Source: Flabesymbios commensalis
Lineage: Eukaryota; Annelida; Polychaeta; Terebellida; Flabelligeridae
Direction of reading: 5' to 3'
Assembly: GCA_964017125.1 (NCBI GenBank)
Contig: OZ024914.1
Coordinates: forward strand, 28,890,801 to 28,954,800
DNA: 64,000 bases
Below are positions 1-9,726 of the stretch, one piece after another. The position numbers and the translations under genes are program-made. Under the pieces are notes generated by a model, which was not told where the DNA came from, did no database searches, and worked only from the letters and a program-made list of their open reading frames with translations. Position 1 is the first letter of the stretch, and every line of letters begins with the position of its first letter.

Positions 1-137
1 CACAATAACACTGTGCTGCTTTAACCTTGGTCCACCGTCTAAAAGGCTGGCCAAAGCTTGAAGCAGCACGGTATCAATGTGTTGTGTTTGATGGACACCG
101 TAAACCACACGGATTCCACACGGTGTGACCAGGGTCC

Positions 138-200
138 GTATTCTCGTACAAGTTACGATAGATACAAGTTATCATAGGCTTCTGATTGGTCGAGATGGCT
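138..200 (+). repeat. Diverged half copy of a palindromic element
   Basis: This stretch reads like one arm of the perfect palindrome at 5346-5435. It shares the CGTACAAGTTACGATA start and the TTGGTCGAGATGG end, with extra bases in the middle. It is probably an older copy of the same small hairpin element. Confidence 0.6.
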
Positions 201-385
201 ATTGACGGAGGTTTACTTGTATTTTTTATCCAATAATTTGTTGGTTAGTTATCAATACTTTTTAATTGTCTTCTTCCCTTTGGTACCTCAGAAGTTGATG
301 CGCCCGTATAAACAAGTATGCATATTCATTGTTTACAAGCAACAGGAGACGCCCAGCTAACACGAGACGTCGACTCAATTATAGA

Positions 386-426
386 GTAATGCTGGCCAAA
401 GGTTTGTGATGCTGGTCCAGCATTAC
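386..426. repeat. Short hairpin of the TGGCCCAACATT type
   Basis: GTAATGCTGG and CCAGCATTAC form a perfect 10-bp stem around a loop of about 20 bases. Related hairpins built on 'TGGGCCACCGTCT' words occur at 4741-4796 and 19055-19115. They look like fragments of one MITE family. Confidence 0.5.
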
Positions 427-429
427 ACC

Positions 430-2126
430 ATCATTGGTCCATCTTCTCGTATTTGCTGGCAGGTGATGATGTGTGCAAGGGTGGATACGGGCAAAGAAAA
501 CCAAGATAGGGCAAAGGAAAACATAATATTACTATATATTATAGTCTAATGACACGGATCATTTGTCAAGTTTATCATTCGGAATATACCTAAACAGAAA
601 TATTTTGTTGATATAAAGCATGTTACTGTTACTGCTGATTCACCTGATCTGAGGGATTCTGTAACAGAATAAGCTTATTCAATGCTGAAATCATTCACGC
701 CACAAATGGGTATTACCATTGAGGAGGAGAATATTCTTGTATATATATCAGTGGATATATTTCTCGCAAAGTGTCTCGATCTGCAGGTAAAGTAATTTTG
801 ATGCCAATAATAAATTGCATACATTTCTGTCCAGGAAACGATATTTGAATATCCAAGGTGTGTGGCTTTTGTTCCACGTCAAAACTTACAACGATTAATT
901 GGTTAAAATGAACGAATTTTTCGGAAATATACCTGTTGTGAAGTTGTGAATGTTTCACGTTAATTTTACATATTTATGTCCCCATTCGGCTACACCATGT
1001 ACCACCGGAAAACAATGAGCACTTTATTACCAGTAACGGCAGGAGTGATAGAAAATTATTAAAATTCAACTATAAATAAATTGTGTCATAAAAATGAACG
1101 TGTCTTGCTTTCAAGATAACAATATACTGCTGACGCTCCAGTCCTCAGTGACATTGATGGCAGTGGTCCGAGAGAAAAAGCTTACATATTATAAATTTAT
1201 AATATTGCTTTTGTGTTCTAAATATATTTGCTTAAATAATAAAAGTTTGAATTAAAAGACACGTCTGCCAAGTTATGGTTGTTACCAATGTTTTGCCCCG
1301 ATCTCCTTTGTGGTCGCTATGCTTGACGAAATATCGTCACTCCCCTCCCGTTATGTGCCCACATATGTGTGTACTTTCTGTACACAGCTCTTCTGTTATT
1401 TAAATGAAGACATTTTAATCTCTAAAATTGTATGATAATATAACATGACTTTTCTGCTATATTAGCAGTTATTTTCGTTCCAAAAATAAATATTGCAGGG
1501 ATATTGTCATAACTGTCAAACCTGGAAAAACATTATATTTTTATTTAGAGGCTAAAGTGGTGAAATTATCACTTGTTTTATATGATGATACACTTGCCAA
1601 AGCATAGTTCCAACTCCCGTTAAAAGGGTACAACACTGCACAATGTATTACACGCGCTTGTATGGTGAAATCCGTAAGTCGACCATCTTATTGTACAGGG
1701 TCTTGTCAACACCTAAATATATCTATGTGAATTTCTGCCGCAATTCACACCTCAAGGTGAAAGAAAACTACTTGATTTGATTAAATACCCCATTGTAGTC
1801 TAATAGATGGATTAAATGAAAACGCACATGGCCTTTATAATATTGTGATTAGTTAGCTATTTTTTATTCGAAGAAATTTATTCAAAATACCATAAACGCG
1901 ACAGGCGTGCTTAAAAGGTTAAAGATGCAAAACTTCACAAGTGCATGATAATCTCTAAAAGCGTTGTAAATAGACTCGGGCTAATTAATATTACTGGATC
2001 TAGCTATCTAGATGAAGCCGATTTAAATTTAAAAAAAAATAAAAAAAAACCGCTGGTGTAAATGTCTTAGCTCTTTCTGCACCAGTTCCCATTTTACGGG
2101 TCTACGCAGTACTTTATATAATAGCT
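430..2126. other. AT-rich intergenic sequence, nothing recognised
   Basis: Open frames are short and show no recognisable domain. There is no tRNA-like segment and no long tandem repeat. Confidence 0.6.
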
Positions 2127-2201
2127 CAACCCTTCAACGCGGAGACCAAATTCGACGTCAGATTGTGACGATAAAAGTAAATTCCGGCGCTGAAAGGGTT
2201 A
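2127..2201. mobile_element. TTAA-type MITE, short copy
   Basis: About 75 bp bounded by inverted AACCCTTCAACGC and GGCGCTGAAAGGGTT, with a CGTCAGATTGTGACG hairpin inside. It shares its ends and core type with the longer copies at 3218-3410, 21361-21610 and 29185-29417. Confidence 0.65.
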
Positions 2202-2321
2202 GAAAATCGTGATGTGTTAGACTCACTGAGCAATTTGTAGTGACTATCAATATAATCATGATAATGTAGTTTTTTTTATTGTTAATTTAATATAATGTGC
2301 GTTTATCAACTGTTTTGTTAA

Positions 2322-2324
<3 letters not shown>

Positions 2325-2381
<57 letters not shown>
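2325..2381. repeat. (TA)n microsatellite
   Basis: An uninterrupted run of about 28 TA dinucleotides. The overlapping small ORF encoding alternating Ile-Tyr is an artefact of this repeat. Confidence 0.95.
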
Positions 2382-2382
<1 letters not shown>

Positions 2383-2813
2383 TGTATATGCAATTTTAGC
2401 ATATTTATTCAAATTCAAATTCAAAGGCTGTTCAACGCTCTCTATTTATCGATCGATATATTTATCTGTGCCAGCCGTAGAAGTAAGTTTTTTTTAAAGT
2501 TTCTTGTTTAATTATTAGTTTTTCGTTGTCGATTGATGTACATGCTATAGATGACATGGATTATGTAGAAACTGAGTATTCGGGATATCTAAGTGTCTAG
2601 GCTGTAGGCCTTTACTGTCGTACCAGGGCAATTCCCTTTCGTGTAAGGCGAGCTCTTTGGTCGGCCAAATATTCGTTATCTTCAGCCGTTGATGATAAAC
2701 CATTCACATTTCAATCTCTCTGTCAACTCCACACCCAAATATATCTGGGCTAAAACTTGGAAAAATAGGGAAACCCTGTAGTTTATCACCAAAATAACCT
2801 GGAGTGGGGAGGG

Positions 2814-2880
2814 TTAACTCTTTCAGCGCGGGGACCTTCTTTATACGTCAGAATATGACGTCAGGTGAATCATGTGAGAT
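2814..2880. mobile_element. TTAA-type MITE, left-end fragment
   Basis: It begins TTAACTCTTTCAGCGCGGGG and continues to ACGTCAGAATATGACGT, the same end and hairpin core as other family members. The right terminus is not obvious, so this is probably a truncated copy. Confidence 0.55.
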
Positions 2881-3217
2881 TATGCATCATATTATGTAGA
2901 TATTGACTTATTTATCAATATCTCACTGCAGTTGATCTGACATTTGCCACATTAGACTACCACAGAATAGATCGGATTGGTCGCAAAAATAAAACTAGCA
3001 ATGCTAAAGTTACAAAAATCACCCAGTTTTCGAAGCCTATCATCAAGTTTTCTTTACATTTCGAAAGACTTCGTTACGAAAAAGTTACCGGTACCTCAGA
3101 CATTGTGTATTATATTTAAAATAAATTAATTAAAAAACGGACAATAAAAAAAACGATGCAGACATGTTTGAAACCATTACAGAGCAAAATTCAATACTCA
3201 GGTCTTCTGAAATTATC

Positions 3218-3410
3218 TTAACCCTTACAGTGCGGGGATCAACTTTAGACGTCAGAATCTGACGTCTGACGTCAGTAGACGTCATATTCTGACGTCTAAA
3301 GTCGACCCCCGCACGGTAAGAGTAAAAATATTTCCAATGGTCGTAGACCCATAACATATGTATTCAAATGAATCAGAAAAAGCTAACTAAGACATTTATG
3401 ATGATTTCAA
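3218..3410. mobile_element. TTAA-type MITE with CRE-like palindromic core
   Basis: It starts TTAACCCTTACAGTGCGGGG. The core is a long hairpin with GACGTCAGAATCTGACGTC on one side and GACGTCATATTCTGACGTC on the other, closing with CCCCGCAC. Sequence after the hairpin (GGTCGTAGACCCATAACATA and onward) is shared with 21361-21610 and 29185-29417, which shows a true repeat family. The right TTAA end is not clear in this copy. Confidence 0.75.
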
Positions 3411-3495
3411 ATTGAACAAAATCAATCAAAACCAATGAGATCGGGACACGGACGAGCAAGGGAAATTCTGAGCAAATTAACGGTGTGATTTAGCC

Positions 3496-3728
3496 CTTTA
3501 ACCCTTTGACTTCCAGGCCGGGGTGCATGCCAGGATCCAGATATACTGGTGTAGGAGTTCTATTTTTCGTCATTTGAAGCTGGAATTGCTAACGCAATTT
3601 CCAGCTTCAAATGACGAAAAATACATAAATGTAGTATATATTTGACGAAAATTTGTGTCATTTTATGGTTACGTTCATTGACGAATGACGACGGAAATTT
3701 CCGTCACGTATGGTAGTGAAAAGGTTAA
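3496..3728. mobile_element. TTAA-type MITE with a different hairpin core
   Basis: Ends are TTAACCCTTTGACTTCC and GTAGTGAAAAGGTTAA. The core at about 3562-3621 is a hairpin with arms of about 27 bp (TTTTTCGTCATTTGAAGCTG and its complement), differing by one base indel around a 4-base loop. This core is unrelated to the GACGTC core of the neighbouring copy although the ends are alike. Confidence 0.65.
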
Positions 3729-3860
3729 GCGCTAAGCACGACTAAAGTCGTTTTTAATTTGTTTTAATACCGATCAAATCACTGTTATCAGGAATGAAAT
3801 GTATATTTAAACATCCAGATTTTGCAAATGTTTGATTTTAAATTAAACAGATATGGCTAA
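3722..3860 (+). mobile_element. TTAA-type MITE, partial copy
   Basis: GCGCTAAGCACGACTAAAGT and the following ~130 bases match the left part of the MITE at 29592-29802. It abuts the preceding MITE and shares its TTAA boundary. Confidence 0.5.
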
Positions 3861-4517
3861 TTTTAAGTATTTAAGGATTAAATTCTGGTCTGTGACTGTA
3901 GAAGATTAGTAGAAAAAATGATTTGTGGCGCATCCTGAAGCTAGTGTCAACTAACTATATCATAGTTTAAATTTACCCCATTTTTAGATGCACACAACGC
4001 ATATGTATGATTCTTAATCTCGTTGTTAAAGATAGTGTATATTAAAATATAAAATCTCGAATTGTTAAAGATATAATGTATAGGCCTATTAAACTATAAA
4101 TAGATTTTTTTTTAAAATGGAAAATAACTGTGAAAATATTTGTACTATTTCTAAAATCATTGCTGACTCCACCCATTATTAGTATATTAGTGACGTCGAG
4201 GGGTGGGGGAGGTTATCTGAACAATGGGGGTAACTTGAAACTGTCAAACCTGTCATATCACATTGTTTATTTAACTAAGCACGTGTGTAATGACTACCAT
4301 CATCGTCCTCCTCCCACTTCACCTTATATATATACACAAATAATGATGAAATAAGGAGGTGTTAATCAGGTCATCGTCGTGGGAAAACTTTCTTTCCCGC
4401 TTGATTGCATAAAAATCACAAATCGGGTGATTTCATGATTAACATGATCCTGACATCCCCTTATCAGCTGAGTCATCACCAAAACCCCCTGTCCAACGTG
4501 CCGAAGAAGTACACACA
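3861..4517. other. AT-rich intergenic sequence, nothing recognised
   Basis: A 74-residue ORF at 4130-4354 has no recognisable features. No repeat ends were found. Confidence 0.55.
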
Positions 4518-4627
4518 ACCCAGCAAACACAAAACATTTGTATAATATTTATACAATGTTGGACCAACGTCGAAGACGTTGGGCCGACGTTGTATAAATG
4601 TTATACAAATGTTCTGTGTTTGCTAGG
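4518..4627. mobile_element. Palindromic MITE, CCCAGCAAACA ends
   Basis: Inverted ends are CCAGCAAACACAAAACATTTG and, read in reverse, CTAGCAAACACAGAACATTTG. The complementary sequence runs through most of the ~110 bp. A second member is at 46132-46216. No coding potential. Confidence 0.75.
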
Positions 4628-4740
4628 AATAAGGATTTGATGTTGGAACAATGTCGTAACATCCAACCAGCACAGGGCGACGTTGGCAAGACAACTGTGC
4701 CCGCTACAACTGACACGAACGTACGTGATATTGGTCCAAT

Positions 4741-4796
4741 GTTGGATTAATGCTGGGTCGACGTCGTAGACGGTGGCCCAGCATTAACCCAACATC
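4741..4796. repeat. Hairpin, TGGCCCAGCATT type
   Basis: GTTGGATTAATGCTGGG is followed by its near complement CCCAGCATTAACCCAAC, with GTAGACGGTGG in the loop. The words recur at 19055-19115 and near 20110-20160. Confidence 0.6.
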
Positions 4797-4799
4797 GGG

Positions 4800-5345
4800 C
4801 CGATGCCCTTTAAATTGATGACACATAGAGATTCGCGGTGAATTGGGAGAACGTTGTTTAAATTATGGGCAAATGTCGATTATGCTGGCCCATTTTCCAT
4901 TTTCCACTTGAAATTACTTTCATTGTTATCGAGATAAGGATATGTCACATGTCGACTAACGGGTTTCTTTCAGACGCCATAACTTTCTTAGCTTTGCGAA
5001 CGTTAGAACCGTACAACTCCCTTTTATAACTATTTTAAATGAATTAGCAAACCCTGAACAGCAAATCGCTAATGTTTTAAATTGATATTCACATTTTATT
5101 TCACAAAATGCTATGTTTTTCAACAGCACTGGGTAAATTTCTAAAAAAATAACCTGATGTGTTTTTTTCTGATGTCAAACAACAATAGAATAGAAAGCTG
5201 TAGCAGAGCCGTGTGTAATATTAGCTAAGCGTATGCCTAATTATGTCCCAGGTACAGCGCTAACAACCGTACTTCTGTCGTGGTATCCGTAGATCCCTCC
5301 GACCCACCTTGACAGTACCGCGATAACCTAACGATGCGTCCCAGC
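4800..5345. other. Intergenic, nothing recognised
   Basis: Unique-looking AT-rich sequence with no ORF, tandem repeat or tRNA-like signal that I can support. Confidence 0.5.
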
Positions 5346-5435
5346 CGTACAAGTTACGATATATCGTAGGCTTCGGATTGGTCGAGATGGCCATCTCGAC
5401 CAATCCGAAGCCTACGATATATCGTAACTTGTACG
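5346..5435. repeat. Perfect 90-bp palindrome
   Basis: Bases 5346-5390 are the exact reverse complement of 5391-5435, with no spacer: the centre reads GAGATGG then CCATCTC. A diverged single arm is at 138-200. It may be a foldback element or a recent arm inversion. Perfect palindromes this long are usually unstable, so it is probably young, or an assembly artefact must be excluded. Confidence 0.9.
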
Positions 5436-5531
5436 AGAATACGGGCAGCCTACGATGTATGCGCCATTGTTACGAGTTCCCACGGAATTCGTTGATGCAA
5501 AATGAAACTTTGATCATGTTATGTCAATACG

Positions 5532-5765
5532 TTTAACTCTTTAATCGCCAAGTTAATCAATTGGAATTTTCACCCACTTGAAGTTTTGTCTCGCTGACGC
5601 GATGCACAATTTCAAGTGAGTAAAAATTATTCAGATTTGACAAATGAATGTCAACTCTTTTCAAATTGACACTATGGCTTTAAAAAGCGGTAGGGGGCTC
5701 CTGAATGTGGTAATAATTAAGTGAAAAAAACCGAATATATGCGGCACCGGCGGTTAAAGGGTTAA
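5532..5765. mobile_element. TTAA-type MITE with TTGAAGTTTTGT hairpin core
   Basis: Inverted ends are TTAACTCTTTAATCGCC and GGCGGTTAAAGGGTTAA. The core has CACTTGAAGTTTTGTCTCGC folding onto GCGATGCACAATTTCAAGTG. The same core type is seen near 20960, 21180 and 29750. Confidence 0.7.
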
Positions 5766-6077
5766 AACAATTATCGCAATAACTTGTATTTCGACAAAAT
5801 ATAACTTGTAATTGTGGTGGCCCTTCAGAAGCCACCATAAAACTACATCTTAAGATGAGCAAATACAATAGACAGGCTCTTCGAGTTTAGAGAGCGCGTC
5901 TGCCCAGTTGTGCCATCTCTAACTCTCTGTCTACGGCCTGTTTCTATCCTCAAAGGTAAAATTGAAAAAATGAGCAAAATAGGTTCAGGTAATATAGTGC
6001 AAACATAATCTGTTACAGCAGAATTTTATTTACGGGTAATTTAGGTTTACTTTAAATAATGATAATAAGTATTGACA

Positions 6078-6240
6078 CTACCCTCCAGACACATGATCAT
6101 GATGATTCCAACTTCTAGCCCTTGCTAGAGAACACCCTACCTCTCAGGCTCGGATGCTTCCCACATGCAGTATCGAATCTTTAAAAGTGAACGAGGAAAA
6201 CTTTTTTCTTTGAAACCTGAATGCCGAGGCGATTAAAATA
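6078..6240 (-). mobile_element. Old diverged copy of the dimeric tRNA SINE
   Basis: On the minus strand it matches the linker and second tRNA-like part of the SINE seen at 25537-25950: a 'GCATTCAGGTTTCAAAGAAA' segment, then 'GAGCCTGAGAGGTAGGGTG', then the CTCCAGACAC word. It lacks a clear head and is strongly diverged. Confidence 0.6.
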
Positions 6241-6360
6241 AGGTCCTCACATTTTGATAAACCAACCTGCCGCACCACCTAGCGAACGGTAATGCGATCT
6301 GTGATTAAAAACAGCACCACTGGCAAACAAATCATATTCTCAATACACCTTTCCCAATAG

Positions 6361-6480
6361 CAACACGCCACACCCTACAGTGACTAAAAGCTGAACTATT
6401 TAGCTGGGAGTCCTGTCACACTTCTATTACAACACGCCACACAGTGATTAAAACTGAACTATTTAGTTGGGAGTCTTGCC
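6361..6480 (+). repeat. Two tandem copies of a ~65-bp unit
   Basis: CAACACGCCACAC followed by CTGAACTATTTAG and GGGAGTC appears twice, about 70 bases apart, with several differences. Function unknown. Confidence 0.7.
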
Positions 6481-6825
6481 TTTGCGCTAAATCTACTCTG
6501 GCTCCCAGAGCCACACTACGCGGCGTGGCCGAGCTTGATGTAGCCTCTTGTATGCCCCATTGGCGAATGTTTGTGACTTGTTGCTATTTTTAGATGAAAA
6601 TAGGGTAATCCCCGAATTCTGACATTTTTGAAAGGTCACCTCCCCGGATGAAGAGTTGTTCACAGTATTGTATTTCCCCTCTGACGCATTTCCTATGACT
6701 TGACCCAGCAAATTATTCACCGGCCTCAATAGCACAGGCTTGATGGTCACGTGACTAAGAACCTTGGCCAATACCCGGCCATAAATGAAACTGGCCGGGC
6801 TCGCCAGGCAACGTTAAATCGTGCA
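6481..6825. other. Unidentified, possibly inside a mobile element
   Basis: A 92-residue minus-strand ORF (6493-6771) is slightly GC-richer than its surroundings, but I recognise no domain. It adjoins the repeat at 6826-6964 and could be internal sequence of that element. Confidence 0.35.
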
Positions 6826-6964
6826 AACAGTGTATAGCCATGACCTCTAATGTTTTCACCGAGACAGCTAATACAATGAAGTATGGGGTGGGGTCTTGTA
6901 TTAGATAGTTTTCACCGAGTAGCCATTCTAAAGGGTTTTCGGTGACGTCACTGCGTTTCACAGA
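6826..6964 (-). mobile_element. Repeat with TTCTGTGAAACGCAGTGACG end
   Basis: Read on the minus strand it starts TATTCTGTGAAACGCAGTG and carries ACGTCACCG, then CGGTGAAAACTATCT. A second copy at 22454-22602 has both ends as an inverted repeat and lies inside a satellite. This copy has only one clear end. Confidence 0.6.
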
Positions 6965-8920
6965 ATACTACTCAAATGACGAAATACAAGATCTAGCATT
7001 TAAACATGTATGTCTTGCATATTTGATCATCGCCATATCAGGCATGGGGCGGAAACATAATTTATAAAAATGGGGTCGGCCCAACATCAAACAAGATCTA
7101 TGGGGATTATGTCTCACCCCAATATTTGTTTCAAAATTTTAATTGCATTCTACTGCAATCCGGTGTATTGTACCATGTAAAATGACACGAAAACAACCCA
7201 CATGCAATAGGAACTTTTTTTACATGATTTTTTTTATATAAATTGTGTTGCCGAAGAAAAGGGGGGGGGATGACAAACCTTTCCAAATCCGCCACTGTAA
7301 GTTTGACCATAACTTTCTGACATACATTCACATGATACTTACACACATAACAATAGTGGAATGTAAATTTAGGTTGTCCCATCGAAAACATAACTTGTTA
7401 AAAGTAAGACTATGGTACCACAAAACATTTGTAAAAATATATTGTGTAACTCCTATGGAACCGAACGGTCAAATCTGATACTAGTTAATTGAGAAAGAGA
7501 TACGATTTTAGGCTGCATCGGACTGAAATCGAATACACCGGTAATTAACGTGTTAATCCAGGCCGTCGCATAACATGTCACGTCAGCTGCATTCCAATTC
7601 AATTTAAATAAATCAACAAAGGTCAACGTCCTAGAATATAACATATTAGATTTGGCATGTGTTTCAAAAAGGTGTGCGAGGCATTTTTGAAACAAAGTGG
7701 AATATTTAACTGGATTTATGGTTTTTCATTCTTTCAATCCGAAAAATGATTTTGCCAGTCCATAATGTGACCTATAGCTCAAAAGACGAATGAATGGGCT
7801 AGAGGTCAAGAAATTTAAGTCAAAAACAGAATCAGAATTAATAAACTAAATTTCAAGTCACTCTAAAATTACATTTCAGAAGTCTTTACCAAGTGATTCC
7901 AGTGAATGGGTTTAGATTTCACAATTGTTTCACAATTGTTGTACAAGTTCTTCATCAACACAATGGCTTCTAGACCATTTCAAGATATAGTTTAGCCTAG
8001 GTATCGAGCAGAGGCTATCGAACTTTCTCATAAACGGCGTCGAAATGGCATTCGGCGTAGATAAACCAATTTAGATGTCTTAAATCTGAACATAGTAAAA
8101 ACAAATAGACTTTCGGGAGAGAGATGTGTGATGAAAGCATTTTGGATAATCTGTATAAAGTATTTGAAACCTAATAATTTATTGGATTCCAGTGTATTTT
8201 TTATTTCTAAATCATACAGATATTGACACTTTATTGAATATGAACAGCCTGCATGGTCTCTTGTCGTCAGAGCACTCGTGTACCTCTTTACTTCAAGAAA
8301 ACATGTTAGATTTTGCCGGAGATTTCAATATAAAAAAATCAAGAATATGCTTAGTATGAATCAAATCCTTTGGAAAATAATTTTCATATGGTGGTCATTT
8401 ATTTTTTTATTCCAGAACATGAAGACACAACAGTACGGTCCATTCAGATTCAGCACCCTCAAAATTGGTAAAACAACTTACATGCAAGGCATTGCCTCAA
8501 CTTGCTTCAAACATTATTTATTTATGAAAACAAATGTGGGCCTAAGTGTAAAAAAGGACATTTTGCAGATATTTGAGCGCTAGATATCACCATACATGAT
8601 AACAAAACAGTAAAATTGTTTGGTTGATAATTTAGTTACAGTAAATTATGCTAGTTAAAACAAATGCCGTATATAGCATGCATACACTAAATTGTGATGA
8701 GGATCCTGGTGGCGGGAAGGGAGAGGGGCATGTCTCTCGGGGGGGGGGGCATCTGACGCACGCTGGAAATGACAGGTGATGTCCTCGGTCTTGTCTGGTT
8801 CTACCAAATATAGCCTATCAGCAGTTACCTAGATGATCATCATCATCCTAATTCCGATGAAACTATATATATATCTGTGGATAGCAGTGTGGATGCTGAT
8901 CATGTAATGGGGGGGAGGGG
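6965..8920. other. Intergenic sequence with G-runs
   Basis: No recognisable gene. Small ORFs at 7245-7478 and 8278-8583 lack any domain. Poly-G tracts occur near 7261, 8739 and 8908. The last lies directly at the left edge of the duplicated unit. Confidence 0.55.
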
Positions 8921-9309
8921 CAGCTAACAATGATCCGTCCAATTACAAAAGAGCAAAACAGATTTTTACGCAGATTTAAGCTCATAAAACAATAAACAAC
9001 TGGACACAGTTGCCAAAATTGTCAAAAAGATGAGATATTTACGCAGACTCAAGTTGATCAAAAACAGTAAACAACTGGACATACCAAGATCATCAAAATT
9101 ATAAGATATCTTAATAGGCAAAAAATCCTGTCAATTGTCTTTGAATTGTGTCCGTTTCGTCTTTAATAGCGTACTAAGAAGGTACATAATAACATCAGCC
9201 TGATAACGCATTTTAAACTTATAAATATATATTTAAATATGAGACTTCCACCGGCGGTGACACACTAGATCCACAGCAGTGTTAACAAAGAACAGATAAG
9301 TATCACTGA

Positions 9310-9726
9310 TAATTCGTTTTTATGGACGACAGAACATGTAGATCCAGAAACACTCTAAAATATTGGGACAAATAAAAACTCAGATTAATCGTGACACAAC
9401 AGACCCACATCCATCTTGAAAGGACAAAACGAACCCAGCACGCGAGAAGAAATACTGAACTCCACAGTGAAAGATTAAACACGTGAATCCATCTTAACAG
9501 AGCAAACACTCGTCGTGATCGTGAGAGAACACATTCTCGCATCCATCTTGAGAGACTAAATCGGATCCAACATGTCAAAGAAAACACTTGAATCTAACGC
9601 TACGGAGCAAACACTTCTATGTTGACAGAAGAAACACTCGATTCCATGTTGACAGAACGAAAACTCTATTCCATCGTGACAGAAGAAACACTCGATTCTA
9701 TGTTGACAGAATAAACACTCGATTCC
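9310..9726 (+). repeat. Decayed upstream part of the coding minisatellite
   Basis: Words such as 'GAAACACTC', 'ATCCATCTTGA' and 'GACAGA' recur at about 27-30 base spacing, with indels and stops. Unit similarity rises toward 9600 and beyond. This looks like an old, no longer coding margin of the repeat. A 5' untranslated region or a lost coding extension are both possible. Confidence 0.7.

Noticed and set aside
6493-6771. 92-residue minus ORF as a transposase fragment.
   Set aside because: No catalytic motif or DNA-binding domain could be recognised; it merely lies near a repeat end.
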